A DNA stretch of 23,751 bases from Pelomonas sp046294815 (GTDB lineage: Bacteria; Pseudomonadota; Gammaproteobacteria; Burkholderiales; Burkholderiaceae_C), in NCBI GenBank assembly GCA_046294815.1, contig JBKBOJ010000051.1, positions 1-23,751 of the forward strand, read 5' to 3'. Made by a program: the position numbers and the translations under genes. This document shows, piece after piece, positions 1 to 10,967 of the stretch. The first letter of the stretch is position 1, and each line of letters opens with the position of its first letter. Under the pieces are notes generated by a model. It searched no databases. It saw only the letters and a program-made list of their open reading frames with translations, and was not told the DNA's origin.

Positions 1-2
1 CC

Positions 3-914
3 CCCGCGCCGCCGCAGCGGCAGCGCTGGATGGACCGCCTGCGCGCCGGCCTGCGCAAGACCGGCGGCAGCATTGCCAGCGTCTTCGTCGGCACCAAGAT
101 CGATGAGCAGCTCTACGAGGAGCTGGAGGAGGCGCTGCTGCTGGCCGATGCCGGTGTGAAGGCCACGCAGTTCCTGCTGGACGACCTGAAGCGCCGCGTG
201 AAGGAGGCCCGTGCCACCGATCCGCAGGCCGTGCGCGGCCTGCTGGTGGACGCGCTGGCCGAGCTGCTGGCGCCGCTGGAGAAGGGCTTGGAGGTGGGGC
301 GCTTCACGCCCACCGTGATGATGGTCGTGGGCGTCAACGGCGCCGGCAAGACGACCAGCATCGGCAAGCTGACCCGCCATCTCGCCGAGGCCAATCAGAA
401 GGTGTTGCTGGCCGCGGCCGACACCTTCCGCGCCGCCGCACGCGAGCAATTGGGCGTGTGGGCCGACCGGGCCCAGGTGGAGATCATCAGCCAGGAGGGC
501 GGCGATCCGGCGGCCGTGTCCTTCGACGCGGTCAACGCCGGCCGTGCGCGTGGCGTCGATGTCGTGATCGCCGACACCGCCGGCCGCCTGCCGACGCAGA
601 TCCATCTGATGGAGGAGCTGAAGAAGATCAAGCGCGTCATCACCAAGGCGCAGGCCGACGCGCCGCACGAGGTGCTGCTGGTGGTGGACGGCAACACCGG
701 CCAGAACGCGCTGAACCAGGTCAAGGCCTTCGACGAGGCGCTGGGCCTGACCGGCCTCATCGTCACCAAGCTGGACGGTACGGCCAAGGGCGGCGTGCTG
801 GCCGCCATCGCCCGCGAACGGCCCGTGCCGGTCTACTTCATCGGCGTGGGCGAGAAGCTGGAAGACCTGGAGACCTTCAACGCCCGCGAGTTCGCGCGCG
901 CGCTGCTGGAGTAG
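3..914 (+). CDS. ftsY: Signal recognition particle receptor FtsY (5'-truncated by window edge)
   Basis: FtsY is the membrane-associated SRP receptor GTPase; it docks Ffh-ribosome-nascent chain complexes at the Sec translocon. The NG domain is complete: the P-loop GVNGAGKTT, the G3 motif DTAGRLPTQ, the G4 motif TKLDGTAKGG, and the C-terminal end after PVYFIGVGEKLEDLETF. The frame is open to the window edge, reading into the RWMDRLRAGLRKT segment that normally follows the acidic A domain. The ATG at 30 is therefore probably internal and the true start lies outside the window. The gene converges on a DUF2726-like gene 18 bp away. The NG domain alone could be Ffh, but the lack of an M domain and the DTAGRLPT signature point to FtsY. 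Very sure of family; only the start is missing. Confidence 0.95.
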   Translation, partial: PAPPQRQRWMDRLRAGLRKTGGSIASVFVGTKIDEQLYEELEEALLLADAGVKATQFLLDDLKRRVKEARATDPQAVRGLLVDALAELLAPLEKGLEVGRFTPTVMMVVGVNGAGKTTSIGKLTRHLAEANQKVLLAAADTFRAAAREQLGVWADRAQVEIISQEGGDPAAVSFDAVNAGRARGVDVVIADTAGRLPTQIHLMEELKKIKRVITKAQADAPHEVLLVVDGNTGQNALNQVKAFDEALGLTGLIVTKLDGTAKGGVLAAIARERPVPVYFIGVGEKLEDLETFNAREFARALLE

Positions 915-924
915 GTGGGTCGGC

Positions 925-944
925 GCGCCGCGTCAGTGCGGCGC
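925..944. terminator. GC hairpin at convergent gene ends (weak terminator candidate)
   Basis: Seven-base perfect arms (GCGCCGC and GCGGCGC) flank a six-base loop between the ftsY stop and the stop of the opposing gene, overlapping the latter. There is no U-tract on either strand, so intrinsic termination is uncertain; it could simply protect 3' ends. Confidence 0.3.
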
Positions 945-1472
945 CTGCGGGGTGTCGGCGTAATAACCCGCGCCGCGTGGTTTGGGAAAGAGATGGCCGC
1001 GCAGCTGCTCGGCGTCCGCCCCCTGCCAATCGCGCTGCCAGTCCACGACCGTGACGCCGGCCGCCGTCAGCACGCGCAGCAGGCGCTCGCGCCTGCGCAG
1101 CTGGCGGGGCTGCGGTTCGTCAGGCAGCGGCATCAGCACCGCGGAGCGTGCATAGCCGTGCTCGTCGCAAAGAGCGAAGTCCACGGTCAGCAGCACGGTG
1201 CGGGACAGCCATTCGCGGTAGGACTTGTGGCGCGGCACCTTCACCAGCTTGCTCAGCGGCACGTGCGCCAGCACGAAGCCCTTGGCGTGCTCGCGGGCGA
1301 GGGCCTGGGCCAGCGCCTTGTACGCATGGCGCTCCGTGCTGGCCAGCACCCGCGCCGGCGTGGGCGGCCAATGCGCGACCGTGTCGTGGGGATCGAGATC
1401 ATGCGCGTTGCTCTGGCCGGTCAGTTGGTGAAGCCAAGCGCCGACGGCACGCGGAAGGTGGAGGTTCAGCAT
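933..1472 (-). CDS. DUF2726-like domain protein
   Basis: A 179-residue soluble protein without signal peptide or membrane segment. The central part (about residues 44-150) resembles DUF2726: ASTERHAYKALAQAL, then VLAHVPLSKLVKV, VDFALCDEHG, and RRRERLLRVLTAAGVTVVDW. In that family this arrangement recalls a small nuclease-like fold with a conserved VDF segment, but function is not established. The ATG at 1472 is the only good start in the frame; I see no strong ribosome binding site. It converges with ftsY and lies downstream of ffh in the same direction, but a 216-bp gap with a strong hairpin suggests its own transcript. Domain recognition is from memory of the pattern. Confidence 0.75.
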   Translation of the reverse strand: MLNLHLPRAVGAWLHQLTGQSNAHDLDPHDTVAHWPPTPARVLASTERHAYKALAQALAREHAKGFVLAHVPLSKLVKVPRHKSYREWLSRTVLLTVDFALCDEHGYARSAVLMPLPDEPQPRQLRRRERLLRVLTAAGVTVVDWQRDWQGADAEQLRGHLFPKPRGAGYYADTPQAPH

Positions 1473-1641
1473 GCCCGCGACGCTACTGACCCCGACCGCG
1501 CATGGCGATGCCCGCTTGTCCCCGGATCCGGCGACGAATTGTGAGCGGCTGTGAACCTATGAGCCCGGCAGGCTCCTAGCAACGGCAGTTGACCGCTTGC
1601 CGCCCATCGAAGTTTTCGGTCCCGCGCAGCCGCAACAGCGA

Positions 1642-1661
1642 GAAGGCCCCGCGGGGCCTTC
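1642..1661 (-). terminator. Strong GC hairpin downstream of ffh
   Basis: A perfect 20-base palindrome with arms GAAGGCCCCG and CGGGGCCTTC lies 28 bp after the ffh stop. No clear U-run follows on the minus strand, and only GTTGCTTT follows on the plus strand, so it may be a terminator or a 3'-end stabilising hairpin. The remaining sequence between 1473 and 1688 shows nothing else that I recognise. Confidence 0.5.
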
Positions 1662-1688
1662 GTTGCTTTCCGGCAGGGCGGTCGGGGG

Positions 1689-3071
1689 TCACATCCTTGG
1701 CAGGCCGCCCTTCATGGCGCCCAGCTTCTTCATCATCTTGAAGAGGCCGCCGCCCTTCATCTTCTTCATCATCCCCTGCATCTGGTCGTACTGATTCAGC
1801 AGGCGGTTGACGTCTTGGATCTGCACGCCCGCACCCGCGGCGATGCGGCGTTTGCGGCTGGCCTTGCTCTTGCCGTCCATCAGCAGGGCCGGGTTGGCGC
1901 GCTCCTTGGCCGTCATTGCGCGCAGGATGCCTTCCATGCGCTTCATGTCGCGCTCGGCGCGGTCCATGTCGGCCTGGGCCGGCTGCTTGCCGCCCATCAT
2001 GTTGGTCGGTAGTTTGTCCATCAGGCCGCCCAGGCCGCCCATCTTCTTCATCTGCGCGATCTGCTGCAGGAAGTCGTTCAGGTCGAAGCCGCTGCCGTCC
2101 TTGAGCTTCTGCGCGAAGGCCTGCGCGTCGGCCATGTCCACGCTCTGCGTGACCTGCTCCACCAGCGCGACGATGTCGCCCATGCCCAGCACGCGGCCGG
2201 CGTGGCGCTCGGCGTCGAACACCTCCAGGCCGTCGATCTTCTCGGACACGCCGGCAAACTTGATCGGTGCACCGGTGATCTGGCGCACCGACAGCGCCGC
2301 GCCGCCGCGCGAGTCGCCGTCCAGCTTGGTCAGGATGACGCCGGTCAGCGGCAGCGCGTCCTTGAACGCCTTGGCGGTGTTGACCGCGTCCTGGCCCTGC
2401 ATCGCGTCGACGACGAACAGCGTCTCTACGGGGTTGAGCGCCGCGTGCAGTTCCTTGATCTCGGCCATCAGCGCTTCGTCGATGGCCAGGCGGCCGGCGG
2501 TGTCGACCAGCAGCACGTCGAAGAAGTGGCGCTTGGCGTAGTCGAGCGCGGCCAGTGCGATGTCGCGCGGCTTCTGGTCGGGCGCGGACGGGAACCACTC
2601 GCCGCCGGCCTGTTTGGTCACCGTTTTGAGCTGCTCGATGGCGGCGGGGCGGTAGACGTCGGCGGAGACCGTCAGCACCTTCTTCTTGCGCTTGGTGGTC
2701 AGGTGCTTGGTCAGCTTGGCGGTGGTGGTCGTCTTGCCGGCACCCTGCAGGCCGGCCATCAGGATGACCGCGGGCGGCTGCGCGGCCAGGTTGATGTCGG
2801 CCACGCCCTCGCCCATGGTCGCGGCGAGTTCCTTGTGGACGACCGAGACCAGCACCTGGCCCGGGTTGAGCGAGCCGACGACCTCCTGGCCCAACGCCTT
2901 CTCCTTGACGCGGGCGATGAAATCGCGCACCACCGGCAGGGCCACGTCGGCCTCCAGCAGGGCCATGCGCACCTCGCGCAACATGTCCTGCACGTTGCTC
3001 TCGGTGATGCGGGCTTGGCCGCGCATGGTCTTGACGAGGCGACTCAGGCGGTCGGTGAGGGTGGATGCCAT
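1689..3071 (-). CDS. ffh: Signal recognition particle protein Ffh (SRP54)
   Basis: Ffh binds 4.5S RNA and hydrophobic signal sequences and delivers ribosomes to FtsY. The 460-residue product has the family's usual length. The N domain begins MASTLTDRLSRLVKTMRGQ. The G domain carries the P-loop GLQGAGKTTTTAKL, DTAGRLAIDE and TKLDGDSRGG. The methionine-rich M domain ends GMMKKMKGGGLFKMMKKLG. The frame is open further upstream, but the ATG at 3071 begins the canonical N domain, and the extra upstream residues look like non-coding translation overlapping the divergent ypjD-like start. The gene is divergent from the ypjD-like gene with 56 bp between starts, a conserved arrangement in many proteobacteria. 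Confidence 0.97.
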   Translation of the reverse strand: MASTLTDRLSRLVKTMRGQARITESNVQDMLREVRMALLEADVALPVVRDFIARVKEKALGQEVVGSLNPGQVLVSVVHKELAATMGEGVADINLAAQPPAVILMAGLQGAGKTTTTAKLTKHLTTKRKKKVLTVSADVYRPAAIEQLKTVTKQAGGEWFPSAPDQKPRDIALAALDYAKRHFFDVLLVDTAGRLAIDEALMAEIKELHAALNPVETLFVVDAMQGQDAVNTAKAFKDALPLTGVILTKLDGDSRGGAALSVRQITGAPIKFAGVSEKIDGLEVFDAERHAGRVLGMGDIVALVEQVTQSVDMADAQAFAQKLKDGSGFDLNDFLQQIAQMKKMGGLGGLMDKLPTNMMGGKQPAQADMDRAERDMKRMEGILRAMTAKERANPALLMDGKSKASRKRRIAAGAGVQIQDVNRLLNQYDQMQGMMKKMKGGGLFKMMKKLGAMKGGLPRM

Positions 3072-3127
3072 GGTGGGGAGGGGGCGATGTCGGCAGAGCG
3101 GCGACAGGCCAAAAGTACACTGCGGCC

Positions 3128-3991
3128 ATGAGTTTATCGCCCGCTCCCCTGGGGGACGCCGCCACGGGGCCAGGCATCGCACTGGCCCTGGCCAGCAGCC
3201 TGGCGCTGCTGGGCTATGCCTGGGTGGGCCTGCGCAGCGCAGCGGCCAGCGGGGCCGACGCCGCGCAGCCACCGCGGCGCCAGTTCGTGCCACCCCTGGC
3301 CCTGGCCTGGGCGGCGCAGTTCGTCGCGCTGTTCATCGACATCAGCGGCTACGGCCTGGCCACTCCCGGCGCCCGTTTCGGCTTTGCACCGGCGCTGTCG
3401 ATGACGATCTGGCTGGTGCTGACCGTCTATCTGGTCGAAAGCCGCTTCCTGCCGCTGCAGGGCGTGCGCCGCGTGTTGGCCTGGCTGGCAGCGGCGGCCG
3501 TGCTGCTGGCCTGGAGCTTCCCCGGCGAGAGCCGGCCACAGGCCGCCTCGCCGTGGGCGCCGCTGCACTGGGTGCTGGGGCTGGTGTCCTACGGCCTGTT
3601 CGGCGTGGCGGTGCTGCATGCGGCGCTGACCAACCGTGCCGAGGCGCGGCTGCGCCACAAGCTGCCCACGCCGGGCGGACTGCCGCTGCTGCAGCTGGAG
3701 CGGCTGACCTTCCAGTTCGTCGCTGCCGGGGTCGGCGCGCTGTCGCTGGCCATCCTGCTGGGCTGGTGGTTCACGCCGCAGTGGCGATGGGATCACAAGA
3801 ACCTGCTGGCCGTGCTGGGTTGGCTGGTGTTGAGTGGACTGCTGGTCGGCCGGCGCGTCTACGGCTGGCGCGGTCGGCGCGCGACGCGCTGGCTGTACGC
3901 GGGCGCGGCGTTGCTATTGCTGTCCTACGCCGGCTCGCGCTTCGTGCTGGAGGTCATCCTGCAGCGTGGCGGGGGAGGCGGCGCGGGATGA
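3128..3991 (+). CDS. ypjD: CcsA/HemX-type inner-membrane protein (YpjD/CorE-like cytochrome c assembly family)
   Basis: A 287-residue polytopic membrane protein with about eight hydrophobic segments. It belongs to the cytochrome c assembly (CcsA/HemX) family, shown by the C-terminal block from the RWDHKNLLAVLGWLV motif through the GWRGRRATRWLY segment. In gammaproteobacteria the homologue YpjD/CorE also lies next to and divergent from ffh; it has been linked to divalent cation sensitivity, while heme handling is suggested only by family. The ATG at 3128 was chosen over an in-frame codon at 3065 because it begins just before the first membrane segment. No strong ribosome binding site is visible. 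Its stop overlaps the next gene's start (ATGA). The physiological role remains uncertain. Confidence 0.88.
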   Translation: MSLSPAPLGDAATGPGIALALASSLALLGYAWVGLRSAAASGADAAQPPRRQFVPPLALAWAAQFVALFIDISGYGLATPGARFGFAPALSMTIWLVLTVYLVESRFLPLQGVRRVLAWLAAAAVLLAWSFPGESRPQAASPWAPLHWVLGLVSYGLFGVAVLHAALTNRAEARLRHKLPTPGGLPLLQLERLTFQFVAAGVGALSLAILLGWWFTPQWRWDHKNLLAVLGWLVLSGLLVGRRVYGWRGRRATRWLYAGAALLLLSYAGSRFVLEVILQRGGGGGAG

Positions 3992-4239
3992 AGTACCTGC
4001 TGCTGCTGGGACTGCTGGCCCTGCTGTTCTTCGCGCTGGGCGTGAAGCGCGCGCGCCCGCGCGAGCCCGAGGCGCGCCGGCCCGGACCGCCCGCGGCGCC
4101 GCCACCGCCGCGCGCGATGCTGCGCTGCGCTGAATGCGGCATGCACCTGCCGGCCGACGAGGCGCTGCCGGGCAAGGGCGGCGTGTTCTGCAGCGCGGCG
4201 CACCGGGCCAGCTACGAGGCCCGTCAGGGTCAGGTTTGA
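3988..4239 (+). CDS. PP0621-family small membrane protein with Cys/His motif
   Basis: An 83-residue protein with an N-terminal membrane anchor (residues 2-17, KYLLLLGLLALLFFAL), a basic Pro/Ala-rich linker, and a C-terminal CAECGMHLP ... FCSAAH motif. The two cysteines at CxxC plus the later Cys and His look like a small treble-clef zinc site. This matches the PP0621 family, typically found between the ypjD-like gene and pilS in Burkholderiales; its function is unknown. The start overlaps the previous stop by four bases (ATGA), and its own stop overlaps the probable TTG start of pilS, so all three are probably translationally coupled. Confidence 0.85.
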   Translation: MKYLLLLGLLALLFFALGVKRARPREPEARRPGPPAAPPPPRAMLRCAECGMHLPADEALPGKGGVFCSAAHRASYEARQGQV

Positions 4240-5936
4240 GCGCGCCGTCGACGCAGCCGCCCGGGCTGGAGACGGCGTCCGTGCGCGGCAGCTGGTTTGT
4301 CGATGCGCCGCCCGCCGAGGTGCCCGCGCGCAGTGCGGCCTTCGACCGTCTGTACCGCGCCTTCCTGACGGCCCGTGCGGCGCTGGGGCTGGCCCTGATT
4401 GCGGCGCAGCTGATGGCGGCGCTGCTGGCCACGCCGCCCGCGCGGTCCACGCTGGCGCTGAGCGCGTGCTACGCCGTCGCGGCCGTCGCGTTGTGGATGC
4501 TGCCGCAGCTGCGCCGCGGCGTCACGGCGCGCAGCATGGCCCGCATCAGCAGTCCGCACTGGTGGGCGGCCATCGGGCTGGACCTGGTGCTGTTCGGCGT
4601 GCTGCATGCGCTAGACCCCAGCGGCGTCAACTACGGCGCGCTGTTCGTCATGCCGGTGCTGATGGCCGCCGTGCTGAGCCCACGGCGGCTGGCGCTGGCG
4701 ACGGCGGCCATCGCGACGCTGGCGCTGCTGGCGGCGGCGAGCTGGTCGCTGCTGCTGCTGGGGCTGGACATGAGCGTCAAGACCACGCAGGCGGGTCTGG
4801 TGGGGGGCGGGCTGTTCGCCGTCAGCCTGCTGGCCGCCGAGCTGAGCGCGCGGCTCGCGCGCGAGGAGCGCGCCGCGCGCGGCAGCCTGGCGCTGGCACG
4901 CCAGCAGGAGCAGCTGAACCGGCTGGTCATCGACGAGATGCAGGAAGGCGTGCTGGTGGTGGACCGCCGTGGCCGCGTGCGCGCCAGCAACCCGGCCGCG
5001 CGCGCGCTGCTGGGCGCGGCCGACGGCGAGCTGAGCTGGCCGCTGCGTGGCCGGCCGGACTGGCAACCGCTGACGCTGGCGCTGGAGGAGGCCTATGCCG
5101 GCGGCCGCGGCGGCGAGCTGGACGTGACGCTGCCGCTGTCCGGCGGCGTCAGCCGCAGCCTGCGCCTGCGGCTGCGCTTCACGCGCCAGCGTGACGGCAG
5201 CGAGGAGCTGTGCGTGCTGTTCTTGCAGGACAACCGCGAGCTGCTGGCACGCTCGCGCCAGGAGAAGCTGGCGGCGATGGGCCGGGTGTCCGCCGGCATC
5301 GCGCACGAGATCCGCAACCCGCTGGCCGCCATCGCCCAGGCCAATGCGCTGATCGCCGAGGACGTGGCGGGCATGCGCGCCGAGCAGCTGACGCGCTTGG
5401 TGGCCTCCAATGTGCAGCGGCTCAAACGCCTGGTGGACGACGTGACCGAGGTGGCGCCCGGCGTGCAGCCCGAAACGACCACGCTGGACGCGAGCGAGCT
5501 GGTGCACGAGACCTGCGTGGACTGGGCGCTGGTCAACGGCATCGAGGCCGGGCCGCAGAGCCGCTTCCGGCTGCAGATCGCCGAGCCCGGTCTGGCGGCG
5601 CTGTTTGACGCCGAGCACCTGCGCCGCGTCGTCGTCAACCTGCTTGACAACGCGCTGCGCCATGCCGAGGACGGTGCCGGCACCATAGCCGTGCAGCTGG
5701 CGCGCCAGGGCGACATGCTGGAGCTGGTGGTGCGCAGCGCTGGGCCGCCAGTGCCGGCGGAGGTGGAGCGCCACTTGTTCGAGCCCTTCTTCTCGACGCG
5801 CAGCCGCGGCACCGGACTGGGCCTCTATATTTGCCGTGAACTGTGCGAGCGCCACGGCGCCCGCATCGACTTCCGCCGCGCCAGCGATGGCGCGGCCAAC
5901 GAGTTCCGCGTGCGGCTGCGCGCGCCGCTTGCCTGA
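4236..5936 (+). CDS. pilS: Sensor histidine kinase PilS (type IV pilus regulation)
   Basis: PilS senses pilin in the inner membrane and phosphorylates PilR. From the proposed start the protein has 566 residues: about six hydrophobic segments (roughly residues 42-200), a short coiled linker, a PAS domain (about 225-340, EMQEGVLVVDRRGRVRASNPAA), a HisKA domain with phospho-acceptor His357 in AGIAHEIRNPL, and a HATPase domain with N-box VVNLLDNALRHA and G2 motif GTGLGLYICRELCERHGA. The TTG at 4236 overlaps the preceding TGA; an in-frame GTG at 4281 is the alternative. The G1-box region reads RSAGPPVP, so the Asp expected before Gly is Ala502. pilR follows after 3 bp. Confidence 0.92.
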   Translation: MSAPSTQPPGLETASVRGSWFVDAPPAEVPARSAAFDRLYRAFLTARAALGLALIAAQLMAALLATPPARSTLALSACYAVAAVALWMLPQLRRGVTARSMARISSPHWWAAIGLDLVLFGVLHALDPSGVNYGALFVMPVLMAAVLSPRRLALATAAIATLALLAAASWSLLLLGLDMSVKTTQAGLVGGGLFAVSLLAAELSARLAREERAARGSLALARQQEQLNRLVIDEMQEGVLVVDRRGRVRASNPAARALLGAADGELSWPLRGRPDWQPLTLALEEAYAGGRGGELDVTLPLSGGVSRSLRLRLRFTRQRDGSEELCVLFLQDNRELLARSRQEKLAAMGRVSAGIAHEIRNPLAAIAQANALIAEDVAGMRAEQLTRLVASNVQRLKRLVDDVTEVAPGVQPETTTLDASELVHETCVDWALVNGIEAGPQSRFRLQIAEPGLAALFDAEHLRRVVVNLLDNALRHAEDGAGTIAVQLARQGDMLELVVRSAGPPVPAEVERHLFEPFFSTRSRGTGLGLYICRELCERHGARIDFRRASDGAANEFRVRLRAPLA

Positions 5937-5939
5937 GCC

Positions 5940-7391
<1,452 letters not shown>

Positions 7392-7624
7392 CGCACGGCC
7401 GCGTCGGCAGCCGGGGCAGCCCTCGGGATTTGCCCTGCTTGAATCTCGCCGGCACTGCGCAATGAACGCCTGCCTGACAAGGAAAACATAGCAGCGGCGC
7501 GGTCTGGCGGGCGGTCCTGGTCGGCCAGCCCAATGCCCATGCGGCCCGTTCGGCGCAAGCCCCGATTTGATCGGGCCAAGGCGCTGATTAGCGTTTTATC
7601 AAGCTGGCCGAAAGGCCCGGGTTG

Positions 7625-7640
7625 ACACTAGGGATGTGGC
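7625..7640 (+). promoter_or_regulatory. Distal, degenerate NrdR box
   Basis: The left half ACACTA matches the NrdR consensus (acaCwAtATaTwGtgt), but the right half is poor. It begins exactly 32 bp upstream of the strong box, the usual tandem spacing of about three helical turns. Its status rests on spacing plus the half-match. Confidence 0.45.
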
Positions 7641-7641
7641 C

Positions 7642-7670
7642 GCGACACGGTGGCAAGCACTAGATATAGT
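7642..7670 (+). promoter_or_regulatory. Probable sigma-70 promoter of nrdA
   Basis: A -35 like GCGACA (7642-7647) and a -10 TATAGT (7665-7670) are separated by 17 bp. The -10 lies inside the strong NrdR box, so repressor binding would occlude RNA polymerase. The implied transcript start near 7677 gives a leader of about 230 nt. Confidence 0.5.
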
Positions 7671-7672
7671 GT
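7657..7672 (+). promoter_or_regulatory. Proximal NrdR box upstream of nrdA
   Basis: GCACTAGATATAGTGT is close to the NrdR consensus palindrome acaCwAtATaTwGtgt; the core CTA-N4-TAG symmetry is intact. NrdR is the ATP/dATP-sensing repressor of ribonucleotide reductase operons. The site overlaps the predicted -10 and lies about 230 bp before nrdA. Confidence 0.8.
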
Positions 7673-7732
7673 TTCGTCGTGATATGCTGCTGACCCAGTC
7701 GACCCCATGACGCTCCCCTTGGAATCGCTGTT

Positions 7733-7753
7733 CGCCGTGGCCTGGCCACGGCG
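7733..7753 (+). other. Perfect hairpin in the nrdA leader
   Basis: Ten-base arms CGCCGTGGCC and GGCCACGGCG are separated by a single T, so the RNA would fold as about an 8-bp stem with a small loop. There is no U-tract. It lies in the long leader downstream of the predicted promoter. Confidence 0.55.
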
Positions 7754-7904
7754 GCAATGCACCCGAGGCCCCAGCCGGAACGCCGGCCTGGCAATGGACC
7801 GGCAGGGACGAAATACCCCCATTGAAGCACCGCACGATGCGCTGGCCCGCCTCCGGGTTGTCGCCGCGCATTGGCCCGTCATCTCTCGTTAAAAGGATCT
7901 CCTC

Positions 7905-10811
<2,907 letters not shown>

Positions 10812-10820
10812 GTCGACAGC

Positions 10821-10850
10821 GGCGCGAACTTGTATAGACAAGTTCGCGCC
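10821..10850 (+). terminator. 13-bp perfect hairpin between nrdA and nrdB
   Basis: Arms GGCGCGAACTTGT and ACAAGTTCGCGCC enclose the loop ATAG, beginning 9 bp after the nrdA stop. The following CTCGGGTTTCG lacks a clean U-run, so it may be a partial terminator, attenuator or mRNA-stabilising hairpin rather than a full stop. It could set a different nrdA:nrdB transcript ratio. Confidence 0.6.
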
Positions 10851-10883
10851 CTCGGGTTTCGATGCCCACGCGCAACAAAGACG

Positions 10884-10929
10884 GCGCGAATGACGCAAAT
10901 TGCGCTCGCGGGTTCTTGTTGATTCGCGC
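10884..10929 (+). repeat. Second inverted repeat in the nrdA-nrdB spacer
   Basis: Arms GCGCGAAT (10884-10891) and ATTCGCGC (10922-10929) surround a smaller internal hairpin CGCAA-A-TTGCG at 10894-10904. The 7-mer GCGCGAA or its complement appears four times between 10822 and 10929, shared with the upstream 13-bp hairpin. Confidence 0.55.
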
Positions 10930-10945
10930 AAGGACTCCTGATAAT
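10916..10945 (+). promoter_or_regulatory. Possible secondary promoter for nrdB
   Basis: A -10-like GATAAT at 10940-10945 lies 18 bp after a weak -35-like TTGTTG at 10916-10921. It would start transcripts just before the nrdB ribosome binding site AGGAAG (10956-10961). The -35 is poor, so support is moderate at best. Confidence 0.35.
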
Positions 10946-10967
10946 TCGAAGTGATAGGAAGCACACC

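Larger units (their letters stand above)
7392..7904. other. 513-bp non-coding gap between pilR and nrdA
   Basis: No convincing gene is present. The first half contains two small hairpins: CCCGAT/ATCGGG arms at 7561-7575, and a four-base CGCT/AGCG stem at 7582-7593 followed by TTTT, which could weakly terminate pilSR. The second half holds the nrdA promoter, NrdR boxes and leader listed separately. A 61-codon frame at 7707-7892 has no ribosome binding site and no family resemblance. Confidence 0.6.

Noticed and set aside
1561..1575. Short inverted repeat GAGCC/GGCTC upstream of the DUF2726-like gene
   Set aside because: Five-base GC arms are expected by chance here and no tRNA or known RNA fold fits around them.
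3072..3127. Divergent promoters between ffh and the ypjD-like gene
   Set aside because: Promoters must exist near here, but no -35/-10 pair with acceptable spacing was convincing on either strand.
7707..7892. A 61-codon frame in the nrdA leader as a leader peptide
   Set aside because: No ribosome binding site, no regulatory codon run, and no resemblance to any known peptide; chance openness is likely at this GC content.
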